Below are positions 1 to 6,369 of a stretch of DNA of 21,207 nucleotides, piece after piece. Where the stretch lies: the NCBI GenBank assembly GCA_030690925.1, contig JAUYFO010000086.1, forward strand, positions 1 to 21,207. Direction: 5' to 3'. The first letter of the stretch is position 1; each line of letters begins with the position of its first letter. The DNA comes from Candidatus Moraniibacteriota bacterium (GTDB taxonomy: Bacteria > Patescibacteriota > Minisyncoccia > Moranbacterales > UBA1568). The position numbers and the translations under genes are program-made. Under the pieces are notes generated by a model that worked only from the letters and a program-made list of their open reading frames with translations, was not told the origin of the DNA and searched no databases.

Positions 1-1
1 G

Positions 2-544
2 AGCTTTACGCTTACTGCTTTGGAAGAAAAGAAAATCCATTCACTCCTTGTCATTGGGAACTTTATTGTGGAGTTTTTGAGAATCCATCCATTCCAAGAC
101 GGTAATGGCAGACTCTCTCGTATTCTTACGAATCTTCTCCTGCTCAAAAAAGACTACGCCTATGCGCCGTATGTTTCTCACGAGAAGCTGATTGAGGACA
201 ATAAGGAGAACTATTACATTGCTTTGCGAAGAAGCCAGAAGAGTTTTGGAACAGAAAAAGAAGACATCACGCCTTGGCTCGATTTTTTCCTCACGATGCT
301 CCTCAAACAATCTGAATTGGCTCTGGAACTTATGGAAAGTGAGCAGATAGAAAAACTCCTTTCTCCCAAGCAGCTTGCCGTCTGGGAGTATATTCAGGGT
401 GTTTCAGAAGCTACACCATCAGAAATTGCGGAGAAGACTGGGGTTGCTCGGCCAACGGTCAACCAGGCTCTCACCAGGCTCCTCAAGGTAGAGAGAATTG
501 AAAAAATCGGGTCAGGCAGGGGAACGAGGTATCGGAAGCTGTAA
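2..544 (+). CDS. Fic-domain protein, C-terminal part (truncated by window edge)
   Basis: The reading frame is open to the left edge of the window, so the true start lies upstream; the TTG at 20 is only the first internal start-like codon. The visible part begins in the Fic fold and contains the Fic core motif HPFQDGNGRLSR (the family pattern is HxFx[D/E]GNGRxxR), which binds the nucleotide phosphates and supplies the catalytic His. Fic proteins usually transfer AMP or another nucleotide moiety to a Ser/Thr/Tyr of a target protein. The last ~60 residues (from LSPKQLAVWEYI) look like a winged helix: 'SEIAEKTGVARPTVNQALTRL' style helix-turn-helix followed by a basic wing. Fic-plus-winged-helix proteins are common in bacteria and often act on or with DNA-bound partners. 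A strong hairpin terminator follows. The inhibitory motif cannot be assessed, because class II inhibitory helices lie N-terminal to the visible part. Confidence 0.88.
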   Translation, partial: SFTLTALEEKKIHSLLVIGNFIVEFLRIHPFQDGNGRLSRILTNLLLLKKDYAYAPYVSHEKLIEDNKENYYIALRRSQKSFGTEKEDITPWLDFFLTMLLKQSELALELMESEQIEKLLSPKQLAVWEYIQGVSEATPSEIAEKTGVARPTVNQALTRLLKVERIEKIGSGRGTRYRKL

Positions 545-676
545 TGTAGTGAAGAATGGGGTGGAGTAAGCTCTACGCATTTTGCTCCATAAACTTCTTC
601 AAGCCGAAGTAGTAGAACTTTGAGACTTTATCTTCCTGTAGAGAGATTCTAATAGTGTTCAGTAGGGGGAGCTAGC

Positions 677-704
677 AAAAATAGGCTTATGTAAGCCTAT
701 TTTT
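677..704. terminator. Rho-independent terminator after the Fic gene
   Basis: A perfect 13-bp inverted repeat, AAAAATAGGCTTA and TAAGCCTATTTTT, is separated by only TG (in practice a 4-nt loop). It has A-tracts and T-tracts on the two outer sides, so it could work in both directions. It isolates the Fic gene from the next gene. The 545-676 stretch before it shows only a short CTTC/GAAG hairpin near 597-615 and nothing coding. Confidence 0.85.
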
Positions 705-710
705 TATACT

Positions 711-758
711 CTGAAACTACTTTAAAACCTGCTATACTCTTAAAGTAGAGTCTATACA
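711..758 (+). promoter_or_regulatory. Possible promoter for the VCBS-repeat gene
   Basis: A TATACT -10-like hexamer lies at 733-738 with a weak -35-like CTGAAA at 711-716 (16-bp spacer). A second TATACA lies at 753-758; used as a -10 it would start transcription very close to the ATG at 766, giving a leaderless message. Both are guesses from spacing and base content, with no good -35 box. Confidence 0.3.
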
Positions 759-822
759 GTATCAAATGAGACAAGACACCCTTTTAGTATTAGGATTTTT
801 TGGAAGCTTACTTAAAAAAAGC

Positions 823-2460
823 ATGAACAAGAAACGCATCATTATTATAGGAGGAATGGTCGGTATATTAGCGGTGGGCGGGTATCTGTTGGTAGGCCAA
901 CAGCAAGCATCTCAGGAGAGTGCTATTCAGCAGGCCATGCAGGAAGGACTTTTTTTTGAGGATTTTACTACGGAAGTGAAGGATTTGACCTATACAAAGG
1001 GAGACCTCCCTAAGGAGCATGTTTTTGAAAAAGGGAAAATGTCTCCCTTAATTGGCTCAGCTCTTGTAGACCTAGACGGAAATGGGGTTGATGAAGTTTT
1101 TATTGGTGGTGGCTATAATCAAAATGACACTTGGTATGAGTACCGTGATGGGAAAATGGTAGATATTACCCAAAAACTCCGCTGGCAAAAAAATGAAGCG
1201 GCAACCTATGGAACAGCGATAGTAGATTATGATAACGACCAAGATGGCGATATCTTTGTAGCGCGAGTAGATGGAATCTACTATTATGAAAATAAAAATG
1301 GAACAGAGTTTAGCGCAGGGGAAAAAATAGAGGCTTTCTTAGAAGAGGGATCTATACCAACAGGTATTGCCCTCGGTGACCTGAATAATGATGGCCAGGT
1401 AGATATGTTTGTCAGTACTTATCTTCGCCATGACCGTATTGAAGGTACTACCATTTTTAACAAAGAAGCCCACGGAACCATCAGTCGTCTTTTGCTTGGT
1501 AAAGGAAGCCTTGTGTTTGAAGACATTACTGAGGACTCAAGCCTGCTGTACCGACATAATACGTTTGCGGGTACTTTTAGTGATCTTGATAATGATAATG
1601 ATTTAGATTTGGTGGTGGCCTATGACACTGGTTCGGCCAGAATATATGAAAATCAGGGGAACTTAAAATTTTCTCTAGTAAAGGGTACTTCGTGGGAGAA
1701 TAAATATGGCTACCCTATGGGCATCGGGATTGGAGACATCAATGATGATGGTTTACAGGACATCTTTTTTAGTAATACCGGTAATAGCAGTCCCGATTTT
1801 CTGTTGAGAGGAGACCTCCGAAAAGATCAAGAATTGCTGAAAGACTGGAAGCTGTATCAGAATAAGGGAAGTATGGAATTTGTGGATGAAACGAAGAAAA
1901 TGCAACTGAAAGAACACGAGTTTGCTTGGGGAGGAGTGATTACTGATATTGACAAAAATGGTAAAGAAGACCTTATTGTCAGTGAAAATTATATCAAAAT
2001 TCCTCAACACAGAATCAAACCCTTGCCCGGAAGAGTATTCTTTCAAGACAGTAAAGGAGATTTCATCCCTCAAGAAGGAGCTCTAAAAATAGAAAATCCC
2101 CACTTTAGTCTCAGTAGTCTTGTCTTTGATTGGAATCAAGACAGTGTTCAGGATATTTTGTGGGTGAACATTAGCGGTGCAAGTGAGCTTCGTATGAGTA
2201 GTATATCTAATAACAGAGCGACCGATACAATTATCGTTCCTTACGAAACTCGTTTCTTGGGTTCTCGGTGGCAGGTTACATGGGAAGACGGAGCTACTCT
2301 CTCATGGCACTACACTCCCACAGAGGGCTTGGGTTCTACACAGTCAAATGTCTGGAGCTTTCTTTCTCGTTCAAGTAAACCAAAGATGATCAGGGTAGAG
2401 CTCATAGGTGGTAGTCAAGAGGATGGTATGAAATGGTATCAAGCTGGAGAGAACAGATAA
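823..2460 (+). CDS. Membrane-anchored FG-GAP/VCBS repeat beta-propeller protein
   Basis: An exported protein of about 545 residues. The chosen start at 823 puts MNKKRIIII and a hydrophobic helix right at the N-terminus, as expected for a signal anchor. The ATG at 766 is in frame and would add 19 residues; neither start has a Shine-Dalgarno sequence. Seven calcium-binding motifs of the DxDxDGxxD type follow. Numbered from the 766 start they lie near residues 102 (DLDGNGVDE), 154, 205, 283, 324, 394 and 455, each followed by a hydrophobic strand (VFIGG, IFVA, MFVS, LVVA, IFFS, LIVS, ILWV). Seven such motifs fit a seven-bladed propeller of the integrin-alpha/VCBS kind, usually involved in surface binding. 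The last ~100 residues (from about 480) do not repeat the motif and include RWQVTWEDGATLSW, loosely like the ASPIC/UnbV tail of related proteins. No catalytic residues are recognised. It stands alone between a terminator and a non-coding gap. Its codons are more AT-rich than those after 3700. Confidence 0.8.
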   Translation: MNKKRIIIIGGMVGILAVGGYLLVGQQQASQESAIQQAMQEGLFFEDFTTEVKDLTYTKGDLPKEHVFEKGKMSPLIGSALVDLDGNGVDEVFIGGGYNQNDTWYEYRDGKMVDITQKLRWQKNEAATYGTAIVDYDNDQDGDIFVARVDGIYYYENKNGTEFSAGEKIEAFLEEGSIPTGIALGDLNNDGQVDMFVSTYLRHDRIEGTTIFNKEAHGTISRLLLGKGSLVFEDITEDSSLLYRHNTFAGTFSDLDNDNDLDLVVAYDTGSARIYENQGNLKFSLVKGTSWENKYGYPMGIGIGDINDDGLQDIFFSNTGNSSPDFLLRGDLRKDQELLKDWKLYQNKGSMEFVDETKKMQLKEHEFAWGGVITDIDKNGKEDLIVSENYIKIPQHRIKPLPGRVFFQDSKGDFIPQEGALKIENPHFSLSSLVFDWNQDSVQDILWVNISGASELRMSSISNNRATDTIIVPYETRFLGSRWQVTWEDGATLSWHYTPTEGLGSTQSNVWSFLSRSSKPKMIRVELIGGSQEDGMKWYQAGENR

Positions 2461-2551
2461 GCTTGTAAAGGATTCAATCAATAGGGAGAGTATTTGCTCC
2501 GCACTAATCTGTAAACTTGTTTCATGCAATTTATAATGCGCGTAGCGATTT

Positions 2552-2572
2552 CCCTGTGGTCTTGCCACAGGG
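2552..2572. repeat. Hairpin in the gap after the VCBS gene
   Basis: A perfect 8-bp inverted repeat CCCTGTGG - TCTTG - CCACAGGG lies 92 bp after the stop codon at 2460. Only a broken T-run (TGATTGATTTTA) follows, so it may be a weak terminator or simply a stable hairpin. The rest of the 2461-2774 gap holds no convincing gene; it contains the T-arm-like sequence listed next. Confidence 0.5.
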
Positions 2573-2667
2573 TGATTGATTTTATGGAGCCATTACTAGC
2601 GGTTCTGAAACTGAAACATGTGGGATATTTCGTTGGCTTACCTGAGCCATTCTTTTTGGTATTTGCA

Positions 2668-2680
2668 GATAGGATTCGAA
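2668..2680 (-). repeat. tRNA T-arm-like 13-mer, copy 1
   Basis: The sequence GATAGGATTCGAA reads on the minus strand as TTCGAATCCTATC, a canonical T-loop plus the 3' side of a T-stem. The 5' side of the stem (TGAGG) pairs with CCTAT only at the two loop-proximal G-C pairs and the next A-T. No matching acceptor, D or anticodon arm is found, so this is not a functional tRNA. The same 13-mer recurs at 3684-3696, on the far side of the SPFH gene. Confidence 0.5.
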
Positions 2681-2783
2681 CCTCAAGGTGAGTCGGTGGT
2701 CATTCACAGTAATAGGTGGTATGCTTTTTTCATGGTAGTTAAATTCTATGGATAAGGCGTAATTACTAAAGGTAATGAAAAGT

Positions 2784-3599
2784 ATGAACAATGTGATTGA
2801 TCTGGAAAAAATGGAAATCTTTAAGAAAGTTAAAAATGGTCTTTCATCGTTCGCTGGCGTTTTGTTATTGATGATTATCGTTTTTGGGTCTGTAGGGACT
2901 ATCGGAGCCGGAGAGAGGGGAGTTCTTTTACAATTTGGAGCAGTGAAAGACAAAGTGTTTAATGAAGGTCTTTATTTCAAAATACCCTTTGTCCAAAAAG
3001 TAGTGACGATGGATGTGAAAATTCAAAAAGATGAAGTGCCCGCCAGTGCCTCTTCCAAAGACTTGCAGATTATCACTTCCAAAGTCGCCATTAATTATCA
3101 TCTTTCCCCTGACACAGTAAATATTGTTTGGCAGAGCGTCGGAAAGGATTATAATAGTCGTATTATTGCGCCGTCCATTCAGGAGGCAGTCAAGGCAGTT
3201 ACCGCAAAATTTACTGCTGAAGAATTGATTATCAAAAGAGAGGACGTAAAAGATCAGATTAAAATCAATTTGGCTGAAAGATTGATTCGGACCCATATTA
3301 TAGTGGACGATATCAACATAACTTCTTTTGATTTTTCGCCAGCTTTCAATGAGGCAATTGAGGCGAAGGTGACAGCCGAACAATTAAAATTGAAAGCCGA
3401 AAGAGATTTGGAAAGAATAAGGATAGAGGCTGATCAAAAAGTTATTGAGGCTGAAGGTAAGGCGAAAGCTATCAGAACTGAAGCCCAGGCTCTGACAGCC
3501 AATCCTCAAGTAGTAGAATTACGCTGGATAGAAAAGTGGGATGGGAAGACGCCGACGTATTGGGGAGGAGCCAGTCCGTTTATTGGAATTAATAGGTAG
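2784..3599 (+). CDS. SPFH/prohibitin-like membrane protein
   Basis: The protein has 271 residues from the preferred ATG at 2784, which sits 11 nt after AAAGG (2768-2772). An in-frame ATG at 2775 is too close to that site. After a short cytoplasmic start there is one membrane segment (about residues 19-40, LLLMIIVFGSVGTIGAG), then an SPFH domain with the family signatures ERGVLLQFGAV, GLYFKIPFVQKVVTMDVKIQ and the tract with NYHLSPD. A charged Ala/Glu/Lys helix around residues 185-235 is likely coiled coil. The short tail ends TPTYWGGASPFIGINR, which resembles prohibitin ends. Prohibitin-like proteins form membrane-bound rings and modulate membrane proteases or microdomains. No protease gene (FtsH, NfeD type) is adjacent, so the partner is unknown. 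The gene is monocistronic, followed by its own terminator and bracketed by the two T-arm-like 13-mers. It is AT-rich like the rest of the left end. Confidence 0.87.
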   Translation: MNNVIDLEKMEIFKKVKNGLSSFAGVLLLMIIVFGSVGTIGAGERGVLLQFGAVKDKVFNEGLYFKIPFVQKVVTMDVKIQKDEVPASASSKDLQIITSKVAINYHLSPDTVNIVWQSVGKDYNSRIIAPSIQEAVKAVTAKFTAEELIIKREDVKDQIKINLAERLIRTHIIVDDINITSFDFSPAFNEAIEAKVTAEQLKLKAERDLERIRIEADQKVIEAEGKAKAIRTEAQALTANPQVVELRWIEKWDGKTPTYWGGASPFIGINR

Positions 3600-3631
3600 A
3601 AAAGCGAAGGCTTCTGTTGTAGGGGAACTTT

Positions 3632-3674
3632 AAAACAAGGCTGTACCTGCCGGCTGGTGGGAGCCTTGTTTTTT
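3632..3674 (+). terminator. Terminator after the SPFH gene
   Basis: The arms AAAACAAGGCT (3632-3642) and AGCCTTGTTTT (3662-3672) are perfectly complementary, with the T-run continuing to 3674. The 19-nt loop contains a GC-rich CTGCCGGC segment that can add a small inner stem. Confidence 0.8.
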
Positions 3675-3683
3675 GTTACCTGC

Positions 3684-3696
3684 GATAGGATTCGAA
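3684..3696 (-). repeat. tRNA T-arm-like 13-mer, copy 2
   Basis: Identical to 2668-2680 (GATAGGATTCGAA), with TGC just upstream in both copies (TGCA in copy 1, TGC in copy 2). Minus strand TTCGAATCCTATC is again a T-loop with the 3' T-stem strand. The opposite stem strand (CAAAA) does not pair, so this is at best a decayed tRNA fragment or a site derived from one. Confidence 0.5.
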
Positions 3697-3771
3697 TTTT
3701 GCGATATTAAAATTGACAATGACCTCTCGGTATGGGTCGCTGCCATCTGCAGTGGGTAACGTAAAGTAAGC

Positions 3772-3823
3772 TTGACATGTGGTGGCGGTAGTTTATAATA
3801 GAAATGTAAAGTCAGTTTTACAT
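3772..3823 (+). promoter_or_regulatory. Promoter and operator of the XRE-regulated genes
   Basis: This is the best promoter in the window: TTGACA at 3772-3777, a 16-bp spacer and TATAAT at 3794-3799, predicting a transcription start near 3806. Directly over that start is a perfect inverted repeat ATGTAAA-N6-TTTACAT (3804-3823). The half-site GTAAAGT also occurs at 3761-3767, just before the -35 box, 45 bp (about four helical turns) from the copy at 3806-3812. The XRE protein encoded immediately downstream is the obvious candidate to bind here and repress its own operon. Confidence 0.8.
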
Positions 3824-3828
3824 CTCAT

Positions 3829-4032
3829 ATGTCGGAAACGGTCGAAAATACCATCGAGAATCTGAGGAGGCTACGATGGCTCACTCAGGAAGAGCTTGCT
3901 CAGGCTGTTGGCGTCACGCGACAGACTATTATCGCTCTCGAAAAAGGGAACTATATTCCGTCGGTACTCTTGGCGCTCAAAATGGCACGCTTTTTTTGTG
4001 TTCCTGTAGAGGAGATATTTACTATTAAATAA
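3829..4032 (+). CDS. XRE-family helix-turn-helix repressor
   Basis: A 67-residue single-domain regulator. Residues 8-62 form a Cro/C1-type HTH: LRRLRWLTQEELAQAVGV is helices 1-2, TRQTIIALEKG the recognition helix, and NYIPSVLLALKMARFFCVPVEEIF the last two helices. The length and sequence match the compact YgzD-like group that typically sits just before a DUF2178-like membrane protein, which is the arrangement here. No ligand-binding domain is present; sensing, if any, would come through the single Cys in ARFFCVP or through a partner. The gene starts about 23 nt after the predicted transcription start, with no Shine-Dalgarno sequence. It is followed after 5 nt by the next gene, so the two are surely co-transcribed. 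Confidence 0.92.
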   Translation: MSETVENTIENLRRLRWLTQEELAQAVGVTRQTIIALEKGNYIPSVLLALKMARFFCVPVEEIFTIK

Positions 4033-4037
4033 TCAAT

Positions 4038-4403
4038 ATGATACCGAAAATCTTTTCAGAAAAAATAGTGGCAGCCCTGCTTGTTATTTTTCTGGTGTGG
4101 TTTGCTAATCCGTTTGGTTTTTGGATGACAGATGCGTTCCATATGACCCTTTTAGGGTTAATCGTGACACTGTTCGCCATCTTTGCCATGTTTCTGTGGA
4201 GGGAAATAGTTGTAGATGAACGCGAACAGCTTCATCGTTTTATTGGTACTCGTTTCGCCTATACGACTGGCGGGGGATTGCTTCTTATCGGCATTATCGT
4301 GCAGGCATTTTCGCACAAGATTGATCCGTGGTTACCTTTGGTACTGACGGGGATGGTTTTGGCAAAAATACTGGGTCGTTACTACGCAGAGAAACGTTAC
4401 TAG
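4038..4403 (+). CDS. DUF2178-like four-helix membrane protein
   Basis: A 121-residue integral membrane protein with four predicted membrane segments, roughly residues 10-27, 36-53, 75-91 and 96-112. The stretch WREIVVDEREQLHRFIG between helices 2 and 3 matches the charged D-E-R loop typical of DUF2178-like proteins paired with small XRE regulators. The family's biochemical role is not known. In this two-gene module it may act as a membrane sensor or anti-repressor for the XRE protein, but that is inference from gene pairing only. There is no Shine-Dalgarno sequence. The 55-nt gap to the next gene has no terminator, so read-through into the thioredoxin-DipZ-MsrAB genes is possible. Confidence 0.75.
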   Translation: MIPKIFSEKIVAALLVIFLVWFANPFGFWMTDAFHMTLLGLIVTLFAIFAMFLWREIVVDEREQLHRFIGTRFAYTTGGGLLLIGIIVQAFSHKIDPWLPLVLTGMVLAKILGRYYAEKRY

Positions 4404-4441
4404 AAAAAGAAATGGTACAAAGATAAATCAAGAAAAATATG

Positions 4442-4452
4442 AAAGGAGGTGA
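4442..4452 (+). promoter_or_regulatory. Exceptionally strong Shine-Dalgarno site
   Basis: AAAGGAGGTGA lies 6 nt before the ATG at 4459 and is nearly fully complementary to the usual 16S 3' tail. Most other genes in the window have no recognisable Shine-Dalgarno sequence; the only equal is at 20774-20784. Confidence 0.85.
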
Positions 4453-4458
4453 AACAAT

Positions 4459-5016
4459 ATGAATAAAGTAATACTAGGAGTGGTGGTGTTAGGAGTAGTA
4501 GTGTTGGGTGGCTGGTGGTATACGTCCAATCAGCAGGCCGTGAAGAACAAGACGGTGATGGAAGAAAAAGCTATGGCTGAAAAAGTGGCTATGGAAAAGG
4601 AGGCCACTATGAAGCAGCCTGAGGTTATGGAGAAAAAGGTAGATACCATGGTGAAAAAAGATGAGACCATGATGGAAAAGAAACTGGAGACAGCTATGAT
4701 GGTCAAAGGGGGACAATACGTGCCTTATGACGCATCGAAGATTGTTTTTGCCAAAGAGGGGAAAGTGGTACTTTTCTTTCGCGCCTCGTGGTGTCCGTCT
4801 TGCCGGGCTCTTGATGCAGACATCAAAGCCAATTTGAGTCAGATTCCTCAGAACGTCCTCATTCTTGATGTGGACTATGATAAGTATACTGATTTGAAGA
4901 AACAGTATGGCGTCACCTATCAGCACACGTTGGTGCAGGTAGATGCTTCCGGTAATATGCTGGCCAAATGGTCAGGGAGTACTGGACTGAGTGATCTCGT
5001 GAAGCAGGTGAAGTAG
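4459..5016 (+). CDS. Membrane-anchored thioredoxin-like protein with Met-rich stalk
   Basis: A 185-residue envelope protein. Residues 3-20 are a hydrophobic signal anchor. Residues 31-83 are a Lys/Glu/Met-rich stalk with ten Met, several at heptad-like spacing. Residues 84-185 are a thioredoxin fold with the redox motif WCPSC (Cys112, Cys115). The conserved cis-Pro loop of thioredoxins (usually xPT) reads YQHT here, so the cis-Pro position is His146. The fold and the CxxC motif indicate thiol-disulfide exchange on the outer face of the membrane. The partner is probably DipZ, encoded next, which would supply reducing equivalents; alternatively it reduces other envelope disulfides. The start is fixed by the strong Shine-Dalgarno site at 4442-4452. 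The gene is followed after 66 nt by dipZ. Confidence 0.88.
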   Translation: MNKVILGVVVLGVVVLGGWWYTSNQQAVKNKTVMEEKAMAEKVAMEKEATMKQPEVMEKKVDTMVKKDETMMEKKLETAMMVKGGQYVPYDASKIVFAKEGKVVLFFRASWCPSCRALDADIKANLSQIPQNVLILDVDYDKYTDLKKQYGVTYQHTLVQVDASGNMLAKWSGSTGLSDLVKQVK

Positions 5017-5025
5017 TACGAAGCC

Positions 5026-5051
5026 GGGGTGGCTCTGCAGAGTCGCTCCCC
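5026..5051 (+). other. Hairpin between the thioredoxin gene and dipZ
   Basis: GGGG (5026-5029) and CCCC (5048-5051) flank the palindrome CTCTGCAGAG (5033-5042), with an imperfect stem between. There is no T-run, so it is not a classical terminator. It may stabilise or process the transcript between the highly translatable upstream gene and dipZ. Confidence 0.45.
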
Positions 5052-5082
5052 TTGGTACTATTTACTCTTTCATTGTCCACCT

Positions 5083-6369
5083 ATGACTATTCTCATCGCA
5101 TTTGCCTTTCTCTCCGGGGTCGTGACTATTTTCGCGCCATGTATTTGGCCGATACTGCCGATTGTCTTATCAGCTGGGGCGACGGGTGGCGAGAGGAAGC
5201 CACTCGGTATTGTATCGGGATTGGCAGTAAGCTTTATGCTTGTGACACTGGCACTCGCTTATATCATCCAAACCATTCCTTTTGATCCAGAAGTATTACG
5301 ATTTTTTGCCGTCGGAGTGATTACAATTTTAGGATTGACTTTCCTTATTCCCCCTCTGGGGGCGCAACTGGAAGGTATCGTCAGTAGACTTGCTTCTTTC
5401 GGGGGACGATATACGCGAAACTCGGGGACAGGTTTCTGGGGTGGCTTTCTCACCGGATTTTCTCTGGGGCTCGTCTGGTCACCTTGTGCTGGACCGATTC
5501 TCGCCACTATTGCCACTTTGGCTGCGACCCAAGCCGTAAGTTTTCAGGTAGTATTCATTACCCTGGCATTTGTTTTAGGAGTATCGCTTCCGCTCTTTGC
5601 CTTAGCCGTATTGGGGAAAAAAGTACTCACCAAGACCAGGATACTGGCACCATATATCGGTCGTATACAGCAGGTGTTTGGTCTGATTATGATCTTGGCG
5701 GCACTGGCTATCTATACGGGGTATGATAAAAAACTCCAGACCAGTCTCCTCGACACCTTTCCGAGGTATGAAGGTTTTCTGAATGGTTTGGAAAAAAATG
5801 CGACGGTGAAAGAAAAACTGGATGAGCTGAAGAGTGCTAACGGCGAGAATACGCTCCGTACAGTCGAGGAACCAAAATTGAATATAACAAGTGCTCTCCC
5901 ACAGCTTGGACAAGCCCCGGAGTTTGTCGGCATAGAGAAGTGGCTCAATACTGACTCGGCCCTGACCATGAAGGATTTGCGAGGGAAGGTAGTACTCATT
6001 CATTTCTGGACGTACACCTGTATCAACTGTATTCGGACACTACCGTATGTCACGAGGTGGTATGAGCAGTATAAGGATCAGGGATTGGTGGTGGTCGGAG
6101 TGCATACGCCGGAGTTTCCTTATGAAAAAAAGACTGAAAACGTATTGGGCGCCATGAGTAAGTACCGCATCAACTATCCGGTGGCCCAAGACAATCAGTA
6201 CCAGACCTGGCAAGCCTACAATAATCGCTATTGGCCAGCGGTGTACCTTGTCGATGCTGAAGGGAGTATCCGACTGACACATTTCGGGGAAGGGAATTAC
6301 AAAGAAATAGAACAGGCCATACAAGACCTGCTCGAGAAGGAACAACCAATGCCTAAAGAAAAAATATGA
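5083..6369 (+). CDS. dipZ: DipZ-type CcdA-thioredoxin fusion, transmembrane thiol-disulfide reductant conduit
   Basis: A 428-residue protein from the ATG at 5083. That start gives the usual CcdA beginning (hydrophobic helix then FAPCIWPILP); a GTG at 5029 in the same frame would add 18 unlikely residues. Residues 1-215 are the CcdA/DsbD transmembrane domain, with the two redox cysteines Cys20 (APCIWPILP) and Cys135 (SPCAGPIL). Residues 216-270 are a hydrophilic linker. Residues 275-425 are a TlpA/thioredoxin-like domain with WTYTCINC (Cys313, Cys316) and cis-Pro385 in RYWPAVYLV. In this family electrons from cytoplasmic thioredoxin cross the membrane through the CcdA cysteines to the outer thioredoxin domain. 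Classical DipZ proteins carry a further C-terminal domain, which is absent. The stop overlaps the start of msrAB by ATGA, arguing for translational coupling and for MsrAB as the client. There is no Shine-Dalgarno sequence. Confidence 0.92.
   Translation: MTILIAFAFLSGVVTIFAPCIWPILPIVLSAGATGGERKPLGIVSGLAVSFMLVTLALAYIIQTIPFDPEVLRFFAVGVITILGLTFLIPPLGAQLEGIVSRLASFGGRYTRNSGTGFWGGFLTGFSLGLVWSPCAGPILATIATLAATQAVSFQVVFITLAFVLGVSLPLFALAVLGKKVLTKTRILAPYIGRIQQVFGLIMILAALAIYTGYDKKLQTSLLDTFPRYEGFLNGLEKNATVKEKLDELKSANGENTLRTVEEPKLNITSALPQLGQAPEFVGIEKWLNTDSALTMKDLRGKVVLIHFWTYTCINCIRTLPYVTRWYEQYKDQGLVVVGVHTPEFPYEKKTENVLGAMSKYRINYPVAQDNQYQTWQAYNNRYWPAVYLVDAEGSIRLTHFGEGNYKEIEQAIQDLLEKEQPMPKEKI

Noticed and set aside
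2584..2691. A 35-codon plus-strand ORF ending in ADRIRTSR.
   Set aside because: Its end is a read-through of the T-arm-like sequence; peptides ending in this way are a familiar artefact of tRNA-derived DNA. There is no Shine-Dalgarno sequence and no other sign of coding.
2640..2720. A tRNA gene on the minus strand suggested by TTCGAATCC.
   Set aside because: The T-stem pairs at three of five positions, and no acceptor, D or anticodon arm can be built around it. The copy at 3684-3696 fails in the same way.
5029..5082. A GTG start for DipZ.
   Set aside because: It would place polar and aromatic residues before the family's usual first helix and runs through the hairpin at 5026-5051.
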